Source: Acidobacteriota bacterium
Lineage (GTDB): Bacteria; Acidobacteriota; Terriglobia; Terriglobales; Acidobacteriaceae
Assembly (NCBI GenBank): GCA_021805955.1
Contig: JAJZDO010000768.1
Coordinates: 1 to 5,663, forward strand
Length of the DNA stretch: 5,663 nucleotides
Direction of reading: 5' to 3'
The notes beneath the pieces are model-generated. The model saw only the letters and a program-made list of their open reading frames with translations. It made no database searches and was not told the origin of the DNA. Made by a program: the position numbers and the translations under genes. How positions within the stretch are numbered: the stretch's first letter is position 1; each line of letters begins with the position of its first letter. Below, piece by piece: positions 1-4,194 of the stretch.

Positions 1-2
1 GA

Positions 3-449
3 AATCTCTTCAGCAGCATCCAGACTTGCCGTGAAGTGGAAATGAAGACAGGATTTTCTGGCGTAACCCTAAAGGAATTTGAGAGGAAGGGCCTGATCCG
101 AGCTGCATTAGCGCCTGCGGCTTCGAAAGTGCGAGGCTTATGTTTTGACCGAGAGAGTGTTCTACAGCTTATTGTGAGCGTAGCGAAAGCAGCACGACCT
201 ACGACGGATTTGAGCAATCAACGAACGATAGCACTTGGTGAGGCTACGAGATTATATCTGGGCCGTGCTGGCCTCGCCGAGTTTCTTCGATGGATATGCG
301 TAGGTGAACCCTGCAGTGCGGATTTTTCAAACCAAACGGAACAGCGAATGTTCGACATGAGGTTCCCGCTCAGCATGATCCTCGAATTCCGAGTTACTTA
401 TTCAAATGTCGAGTCGAAGCTTCAGCCCACCCCAGTTCAATCAAGATAA
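3..449 (+). CDS. Helix-turn-helix-like hypothetical protein, C-terminal part (runs off left edge)
   Basis: The frame is open from the first complete codon at 3 to TAA at 447-449. A GTG at 36 and an ATG at 42 are possible starts, but no Shine-Dalgarno sequence precedes them and the upstream codons (ending IQTCREVEMKTG) read like protein. I therefore treat it as the 3' end of a longer gene. The stretch from REVEMKTGFSGVTLKEFERKG to FDRESVLQLI has the layout of a DNA-binding helix-turn-helix followed by a wing or linker (the 'REV..GFS..TLKEFERKGLI' pattern). A second similar helical unit follows (IALGEATRLYLGRAGLAEFL). Paired units of this kind occur in the C-terminal part of some TniQ-like transposition proteins, but the zinc-binding N-terminal domain that would prove this is not in the window. 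The tail after about residue 100 matches nothing I know. It could also be a decayed gene. Coding is moderately likely; the family is only a guess. Confidence 0.45.
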   Translation, partial: NLFSSIQTCREVEMKTGFSGVTLKEFERKGLIRAALAPAASKVRGLCFDRESVLQLIVSVAKAARPTTDLSNQRTIALGEATRLYLGRAGLAEFLRWICVGEPCSADFSNQTEQRMFDMRFPLSMILEFRVTYSNVESKLQPTPVQSR

Positions 450-604
450 TCAAGCATAGTGCACCATCGCACCCTCGGTGATCCCACTTGCACCTATGGG
501 CTGTCGTTGATCGCGCCATATTTCACTTTAAACGTCCAATGCGACACCTGTAGTGCGATTATGTATACAGATTTCATGACCTCTGGACGAATAAGCATCC
601 TAAC
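450..604. other. Gene-free spacer, possible mobile-element end sequence
   Basis: No open frame of useful length is present on either strand. Positions 460-496 contain closely spaced related words (GTGCACC, TCGCACC, TTGCACC), and an 8-bp perfect palindrome TGTATACA lies at 562-569. Because a degraded istA fragment pointing this way lies just to the right, this block could be the far end of the same decayed IS21-type element. I cannot pair it with an opposite end in the window, so this is only a suggestion. Confidence 0.2.
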
Positions 605-714
605 CTATTGAGAGTGTTTGCGCGAGTATTTCCCATTATGCGTCCAGCTACAGTAGCCGCACGCATCATCGGCCCGGTGCCGTAATCTACTTGGGCTTCC
701 TCTGACTTTGCGCC
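605..714 (-). pseudogene. istA: Degraded IS21-family IstA transposase fragment
   Basis: Read on the minus strand, 661-705 encodes SEEAQVDYGTGPMMR. This closely matches the start of the IstA rve integrase domain, where the aspartate of QVDYG is the first catalytic acidic residue. In IstA proteins this motif is normally followed by a segment like TGKYRRTRLFV. Here the equivalent NGKYSRK (about 617-637) appears one frame over and reaches a stop at 605-607. The gene has therefore suffered a frameshift between the two motifs and is then truncated. The expected continuation (second D, E, and the istB partner gene) is not visible. A 68-codon minus-strand frame covers 605-811, but only its last part has recognisable content. 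What is seen: the two motifs in different frames. What is inferred: one decayed transposase. It cannot be active. Confidence 0.6.
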
Positions 715-869
715 GAAGACCGAGCAACGCGATCTGCCGGTACTGGACCGGATCGTGATCGGTCATGCGAAGGATGTTTGTGCGCCCGCCAGAAGAAACC
801 AACAAGTCCACAGCAACAAATTGAGGATTTCTATTGCATTTCTCGTTGTGAAATGATTTATTACATTAT
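715..869. other. Spacer upstream of the ATPase gene
   Basis: This stretch carries no recognisable gene. The minus-strand frame continuing from the istA fragment reads without a stop to 811, but its residues match no IstA segment that I recognise. The last 50 bases are strongly AT-rich and presumably hold the promoter of the ATPase gene. A loose candidate is TTGCAT (834-839) with TATTAC (859-864), which has a wide 19-base spacer and is unconvincing. Confidence 0.3.
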
Positions 870-2114
870 ATGGATGGAATTAAGCCGCGCTGGTTTAGCA
901 GCAACCTCCAGGCCGCCCTGCGTGTCCTGCCTGTTACCGTGTTGACGGGTGCTCGGCAGACCGGAAAAACCACCCTGACTCAGGTGCTTGAACCCGCGCG
1001 CACCTACTTCACGCTCGACGATATCGGGATTCTCGATCAGGCAGAGCGCAATCCCGATTCGCTGCTTGCCGCCCGTCCAGTCACTCTCGACGAAGTCCAG
1101 CGCGCGCCGCAGATTCTGCTTGCCGTCAAGCGTGCCGTTGACACCCATCGCAGGGCCGGAGATTTCGTCCTGACCGGCTCGGCAAATCTCCTGTTGATGA
1201 AGCAGGTGGCGGAGACGCTGGCCGGCCGCGCCATCTACTTAGATCTACCCCCGTTTTGTCCAACCGAGTGGCAGGAGCGCAAAGGCGCGCTGTTGCCACT
1301 GGATCGTTTGTTCGCCAAGGATTTCGATTGGCGCGAATGGCCGGATGAACCAGGCGACTGGCCGCGATGGCTGATACGGGGAGGCTTTCCGCCAGCGCTC
1401 GAAATCAACTCGGAAGCAGACCGTGGCCTGTGGTTCTCCGCCTATGTGCAGACGTATCTGGAACGGGATTTGCGCCAGTTGAGTGCAATCTCCAGCCTGC
1501 CTGATTTTCAGCGACTGATGATGCTGGCGGCGCAACGGACCGGCAAACTGCTCAACCAGGCTGATCTTTCGCGCGATGCGGCGCTCAGCCACCCGACCGC
1601 GCACCGGTATCTGAATCTGCTGGAGACCGGATGCATGATCACGCGCCTCCGTCCTTTGGCAACCAACCCCTCAGCGGCGCTGGTCAAGGCACCGAAGCTG
1701 CTTTGGACAGATTGTGGGCTTGCCGCCTGGCTTGCCGGAATCAGAGCCTCCGCCGAAGTAACGATCAGAATGGATAGTGGATTCTGGTTGGAGCAAACCT
1801 TGTTTCAGACGCTGGAGACCTGGCGATCACTCGATCCCCAGCAACGCAGGCTGCATTTCTGGCGCAACCGTACAGGGCACGAAGTAGATTTCATCCTGGA
1901 AGAAGCTGGCAAGTATGTTGCGCTTGAGATCAAGGCGAGCAGTCAGGTGACGGCCAACGACGCAACCGGAATTCACTCCTTCCGCGAAGATTTGAAACGT
2001 AAATCTTCTCTGATCAGGGGAGTAGTGCTGCACAGCGGCAAGGCGCGTCCGCTAGAAGAAGGCATTGTCGCGTTGCCCTGGGGATGGATGGTCCCAGCAC
2101 CGCTGAACGAATGA
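870..2114 (+). CDS. AAA ATPase with DUF4143 C-terminal domain (AAA_14 family)
   Basis: The gene encodes 414 residues, the usual full length for the AAA_14 plus DUF4143 family of stand-alone cytoplasmic P-loop ATPases, whose cellular role is not established. Visible elements in order are Walker A GARQTGKTT (27-35), Walker B VTLDEVQ (71-77, D74/E75), sensor-like LTGSAN (101-106), LAGR (117-120), GGFPPAL (171-177), and YLERDL (196-201), with a winged-helix-like region around 225-262. The C-terminus has HEVDFIL (337-343, D340) followed by ALEIKAS (351-357, E353/K355), the D...ExK core of the PD-(D/E)XK nuclease fold that this family carries. All key residues are present, so the protein looks functional. 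ATG 870 is the only sensible start, because an in-frame TGA lies at 849-851. No Shine-Dalgarno sequence precedes it. The gene stands alone, with an istA fragment on its left and IS3 and IS5 sequences on its right. This suggests that it is accessory cargo. Family assignment is firm; biological role is unknown. Confidence 0.93.
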   Translation: MDGIKPRWFSSNLQAALRVLPVTVLTGARQTGKTTLTQVLEPARTYFTLDDIGILDQAERNPDSLLAARPVTLDEVQRAPQILLAVKRAVDTHRRAGDFVLTGSANLLLMKQVAETLAGRAIYLDLPPFCPTEWQERKGALLPLDRLFAKDFDWREWPDEPGDWPRWLIRGGFPPALEINSEADRGLWFSAYVQTYLERDLRQLSAISSLPDFQRLMMLAAQRTGKLLNQADLSRDAALSHPTAHRYLNLLETGCMITRLRPLATNPSAALVKAPKLLWTDCGLAAWLAGIRASAEVTIRMDSGFWLEQTLFQTLETWRSLDPQQRRLHFWRNRTGHEVDFILEEAGKYVALEIKASSQVTANDATGIHSFREDLKRKSSLIRGVVLHSGKARPLEEGIVALPWGWMVPAPLNE

Positions 2115-2140
2115 TGGTTCTCGTTTACTGTGCAGAACCA
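2115..2140. repeat. Inverted repeat directly after the ATPase stop codon
   Basis: TGGTTCT (2115-2121) is the exact complement of AGAACCA (2134-2140), with a 12-base loop, and it begins at the base after the ATPase TGA. The position suits a transcription terminator or mRNA 3'-end stabiliser, but no run of T follows and the stem is only 7 bp. Terminator function is therefore weakly supported. Confidence 0.3.
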
Positions 2141-2351
2141 ACACTATGGATACGGAATTTTCCGATCAGGGCAATTCGCTCGCTCGTTCTTCTTGGGCAG
2201 TCACGCAATGCCAAGAAATCAATCCATTCGCGAGATCGCTGAGACAAGAGTGCGTTACGGATATCGCAAGATCCGCGTACTGTTGAACCTTGAAGGCTGG
2301 GATGTGGGCAAGTATCTGGGACGTGGACCTCTTTCTCCAAACCGGAACTAG
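2130..2351 (+). pseudogene. IS3-family OrfB transposase remnant
   Basis: The frame from 2130 to TAG at 2349-2351 encodes 73 residues. Residues 33-48, IREIAETRVRYGYRKI, and the following LLNLEGWDVG are a near-canonical copy of the HTH_21 segment of IS3-family OrfB, typically IREIAETRVRYGYRRIHVLLRREGW. This segment precedes the DDE integrase core. Residues 18-28 (RSFFLGSHAMP) may be the poorly conserved stretch that usually comes before it. After about residue 63 the similarity stops, the whole catalytic domain is missing, and the IS5 element begins just beyond. No OrfA and no IS3 inverted repeats are visible. The GTG at 2130 is probably not a genuine start. This is a dead fragment, and the loss of the catalytic part need not have been caused by the IS5 insertion, because the sequence right of that element does not resume OrfB. 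Confidence 0.7.
2348..2351. repeat. Target site duplication CTAG, left copy
   Basis: CTAG directly abuts the left inverted repeat and is matched by CTAG at 3248-3251. The length and sequence are typical of IS5-group insertions. The palindromic sequence means that the true duplication might be only TA (2349-2350). Confidence 0.65.
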
Positions 2352-2368
2352 AGCCTGTTATTAACTTT
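2352..2368 (+). repeat. IS5-family left terminal inverted repeat
   Basis: AGCCTGTTATTAACTTT is a perfect complement of the right end at 3231-3247. Similarity stops after 17 bases (ATCCC here against GCGTG on the inverted right end). Confidence 0.92.
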
Positions 2369-2387
2369 ATCCCTTTGTTTTCTTTTG

Positions 2388-2393
2388 TATAAA
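2388..2393 (+). promoter_or_regulatory. Candidate -10 element of the transposase promoter
   Basis: TATAAA, one mismatch from the sigma-70 -10 consensus, lies 38 bases before the transposase ATG inside the left end of the element. The best -35 at suitable spacing is the poor TTTATC (2366-2371), which overlaps the inverted repeat. Overlap of promoter and transposase binding site is common in insertion sequences and would allow self-repression, but that is inference. Confidence 0.3.
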
Positions 2394-2425
2394 GGGTTTG
2401 GATTGGGTTGGCTGACAATGGAGGC

Positions 2426-3238
2426 ATGGAAAAACGTGTTCGGTCGGGCTATCCGAGCGATGTTTCCGATGAGGAGTGGTCGTTTGTAGCCCCGTATCTG
2501 GCGCTGTGCCGCGAAGACGCTCCGCAGCGGGACTATCCGCTTCGCGATGTATTCAACGCACTTCGCTACATTGCCAAGACAGGCAGCCAGTGGCGCTTTC
2601 TGCCCAACGATCTGCCTCCGTGGACCGTGGTCTATCAGCAAATGCGGCGATGGATCGATGCGCGGTGTTTTGAGATCATGGTCGAGGATTTGCGCATTCT
2701 TCTGCGCGAGTTTGCGGGGCGCAACAGCCAGCCCACGGCGATGATTCTCGACAGCCGCACGCTGCAATCGACGCCGGAATCGGGCGCGCGTGGCGGCTAC
2801 GATGGAGCTAAGCGCCGCAAGGGATCGAAGGTTCACGCGGCAGTGGATACGTTGGGCCATCTGCTGGCCTTGCAAGTAACGGCGGCCGATGAACAGGACC
2901 GCGCGCAGGTGGAGAAACTGGCCGAAGCAGTTCAGGAGATTACCAGTGAGAGCATCGAGTTGGCGTACGTCGATCAGGGATATACGGGGGAAAACGCGGC
3001 GCAGGCTACTGCAAAAAACGGCGTGCGGCTGGAGGTGGTCAAACATACCGAGGTCAAACGAGGCTTTGTCCTGCTGCCGCGCCGTTGGGTAGTGGAGCGC
3101 AGCTTCGCATGGGCAGCCCGCTTCCGTCGTTTGGCCAGAGACTACGAACGGCTGGGCAAAATCCTCGCCGGCCTCCACTACCTTGCCTTTGCCATACTCA
3201 TGCTCGCAAATCTGGCACGGCAACTCACGCAAAGTTAA
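2426..3238 (+). CDS. IS5-family DDE transposase
   Basis: This 270-residue transposase catalyses cut-and-paste or copy movement of the surrounding element by binding its terminal repeats. The N-terminal part has the IS5 signature [10 protein letters not shown] near residues 9-18 and the DUF4096-like region ending in [14 protein letters not shown] (47-60). The DDE residues are D109 in [10 protein letters not shown]183 in YVDQGYTG and E224 in [11 protein letters not shown]. All three are present, together with the [17 protein letters not shown] segment typical of the family. I chose ATG 2426 because it gives the usual short lead before YPSD. GGAGG at 2420-2424 is only one base from it, too close for an efficient ribosome binding site, so TTG 2408 (six residues longer) remains possible. 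The stop codon lies inside the right inverted repeat. There is no sign of frameshift or truncation, and the protein is probably active. Confidence 0.93.
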   Translation: MEKRVRSGYPSDVSDEEWSFVAPYLALCREDAPQRDYPLRDVFNALRYIAKTGSQWRFLPNDLPPWTVVYQQMRRWIDARCFEIMVEDLRILLREFAGRNSQPTAMILDSRTLQSTPESGARGGYDGAKRRKGSKVHAAVDTLGHLLALQVTAADEQDRAQVEKLAEAVQEITSESIELAYVDQGYTGENAAQATAKNGVRLEVVKHTEVKRGFVLLPRRWVVERSFAWAARFRRLARDYERLGKILAGLHYLAFAILMLANLARQLTQS

Positions 3239-3247
3239 TAACAGGCT
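3231..3247 (-). repeat. IS5-family right terminal inverted repeat
   Basis: This is the exact complement of the left end at 2352-2368. The last two bases of the transposase AGT codon and its stop codon TAA (3236-3238) fall inside it. Confidence 0.92.
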
Positions 3248-3251
3248 CTAG
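3248..3251. repeat. Target site duplication CTAG, right copy
   Basis: This matches the CTAG at 2348-2351 on the other side of the element. The same caveat about palindromic ambiguity applies. Confidence 0.65.
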
Positions 3252-3290
3252 GGAAGCCTGGATTGAACTGATTTCGCTGCTGGATGTGGA

Positions 3291-3319
3291 TTGAAAGATC
3301 GATTTCCCTTTGATATTCC
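3291..3319 (+). promoter_or_regulatory. Weak candidate promoter of the small membrane protein gene
   Basis: TTGAAA (3291-3296) matches five of six -35 consensus bases. A -10 could be GATATT (3312-3317, 15-base spacer) or TATTCC (3314-3319, 17-base spacer), and neither is good. It lies about 35-60 bases before the ATG at 3353 and outside the IS5 element, so the gene need not depend on the insertion for expression. Confidence 0.22.
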
Positions 3320-3340
3320 AACGGCTGCAGCACCTCGATC

Positions 3341-3346
3341 GGAGAG
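3341..3346 (+). promoter_or_regulatory. Ribosome binding site of the small membrane protein gene
   Basis: GGAGAG sits six bases before ATG 3353, the best-spaced Shine-Dalgarno sequence in the window. It supports both the start choice and the reality of this short gene. Confidence 0.65.
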
Positions 3347-3352
3347 CACCGC

Positions 3353-3544
3353 ATGCCACTCGTCACCGTTGTCATCATCATCGCATTGGTTGGCCTTCTG
3401 CTATGGCTCATTAACCGATTTATACCAATGCAGGATACGATCAAGGGCATCCTTAACAGCGTCGTCGTGATTGTTTTAGTTTTGTGGCTGCTGAGAATAT
3501 CCGGCGTGCTCCAATACCTCTCCCAGTTCCACGTCGGCCGTTGA
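3353..3544 (+). CDS. Small two-helix membrane protein, Thivi_2564 family
   Basis: The product has 63 residues, two hydrophobic segments (about 4-23 and 33-51) and a short polar loop, NRFIPMQDTIKG, between them. It is thus a small inner-membrane hairpin protein. The pattern MPLVT..I......LLWL.NRFIPMQ.TIK.ILN.VVV...VLWLL, with a C-terminal HVGR, is what I recall for the Thivi_2564 family of short membrane proteins, which have no known function. The length is normal for that family. The ribosome binding site GGAGAG supports ATG 3353. It sits alone, about 100 bp right of the IS5 end, with no same-strand partner close by. A 71-codon frame on the opposite strand overlaps the start region but is a shadow. 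Coding is likely; the role is unknown. Confidence 0.82.
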   Translation: MPLVTVVIIIALVGLLLWLINRFIPMQDTIKGILNSVVVIVLVLWLLRISGVLQYLSQFHVGR

Positions 3545-4150
3545 AAAGCCTGTAAATACTGCCTGGACGGTTGTGCAGCGAGCCAATTTTCTCAGATCGA
3601 GGAGAGAGGAGCGACGCATACCGGTCGTCTGCCAGCGACGACAGACGAAGAGATGAGGGGAATTGGCCCCGTCCCTTCGGGTTGTGGAGAGAATCAGGCC
3701 ACATTTCGTAGTCGTGCCCGAATTTGGAACCACCAAACGCTCCGCTTCGTTTGGCCCAATTTTGCTCGCAACGCCATCCGCTCTGGTAGTGTTCACTGGC
3801 ATTGGGCGTATCGTAAGAAGTAGAGTAACTGTCCAAATGGAGGAGTCGGGTATATTCGATGATTGTTCTCGCGCTCCTGGCATCGCCGGATGTGTTGCTC
3901 GTAAAATGCCTGCGGTCAGCGGCGCCCGAGCCTTAGGTAGGTGCGCTCACGAGGATCGCGAGGCTATTCAACGCCGCGGAACTCGATTTCAGTCGGGAGA
4001 CGAAGTGCCCGGCCTTCCACAGAATGAAGAGTAAATTGCAGCCTTGCCATATCCGGCAAAATACTCCGCTGGACAGCTTCAAGGAGATGTATCCACAGGC
4101 TGTTGCAGTGATTCCATGCGCTTCACGGACAAAGGTGAAAGTTGGAGATC
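3545..4150. other. About 600 bp without a convincing gene
   Basis: Several frames of 120-135 codons overlap one another here on both strands (for example 3663-4034 on plus, and 3476-3883 and 3453-3836 on minus). None has a ribosome binding site or a motif that I recognise, and none excludes the others. The stretch has a 7-bp-stem hairpin at 3625-3648. It may be a decayed gene, a long intergenic repeat or a leader for the glycosyltransferase gene. A loosely promoter-like pair, TTGCAG (4036-4041) and AATACT (4059-4064) with 17 bases between, lies about 90 bases before the glycosyltransferase start. Confidence 0.35.
3625..3648. repeat. Small hairpin-forming inverted repeat
   Basis: TCGTCTG (3625-3631) pairs exactly with CAGACGA (3642-3648) across a 10-base loop. 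No T-run follows on either side, so an intrinsic terminator is not supported. It could be a REP-like intergenic palindrome, but no second copy is present in the window. Confidence 0.35.
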
Positions 4151-4194
4151 ATGTCGTTTTTCGATTCGACGTATTCCGAGAATGGAACCCATAA
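4024..4194 (+). CDS. Possible 56-residue hypothetical protein overlapping the glycosyltransferase start
   Basis: The frame runs from ATG 4024 to TAA 4192-4194 and remains open upstream to a TAG at 3934-3936. The translation has a plausible composition (for example KVKVGDHVVFRFDVFREWN near the end), but I recognise no family. It overlaps the first 44 bases of the glycosyltransferase gene in another frame and has no Shine-Dalgarno sequence. It may be chance, a remnant of a decayed upstream gene, or a leader reading frame. I lean towards not real. Confidence 0.15.
   Translation: MKSKLQPCHIRQNTPLDSFKEMYPQAVAVIPCASRTKVKVGDHVVFRFDVFREWNP

Larger units (their letters stand above)
2352..3247 (+). 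mobile_element. Complete IS5-family insertion sequence, 896 bp
   Basis: The ends are perfect 17-bp inverted repeats, AGCCTGTTATTAACTTT at 2352-2368 and its complement at 3231-3247. CTAG flanks both sides (2348-2351 and 3248-3251), which fits the 4-bp CTAR/YTAR-type target duplication of the IS5 group. Since CTAG is itself a palindrome, it could equally extend the inverted repeat, with a TA duplication instead (element then 2351-3248). The single gene inside encodes an intact DDE transposase whose stop codon lies within the right repeat. Perfect ends, an intact gene and an intact duplication all point to a recent insertion. Family-level assignment is confident; the subgroup (IS427- or IS1031-like) is not determined. 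Confidence 0.92.

Noticed and set aside
861..1148. Minus-strand frame of 95 codons over the ATPase start (and similar frames at 1245-1604 and 1827-2033)
   Set aside because: They are fully covered by a strongly supported ATPase gene in the other direction and have no recognisable motif.
2125..2427. Minus-strand 100-codon frame spanning the IS3 remnant and the left IS5 end
   Set aside because: It crosses an insertion boundary created by IS5, so it cannot be an inherited gene. The plus strand has clear OrfB similarity.
2348..3232. A 294-codon open frame on the minus strand across the whole IS5 element
   Set aside because: It is the antisense shadow of the transposase gene. Its composition is rich in Arg, Gln and Leu with no motif, and it begins and ends within the element.
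3476..3883. Minus-strand 135-codon frame in the gene-free region
   Set aside because: It overlaps the 3' end of the well-supported small membrane protein gene and competes with other equally featureless frames, with no ribosome binding site or known motif.
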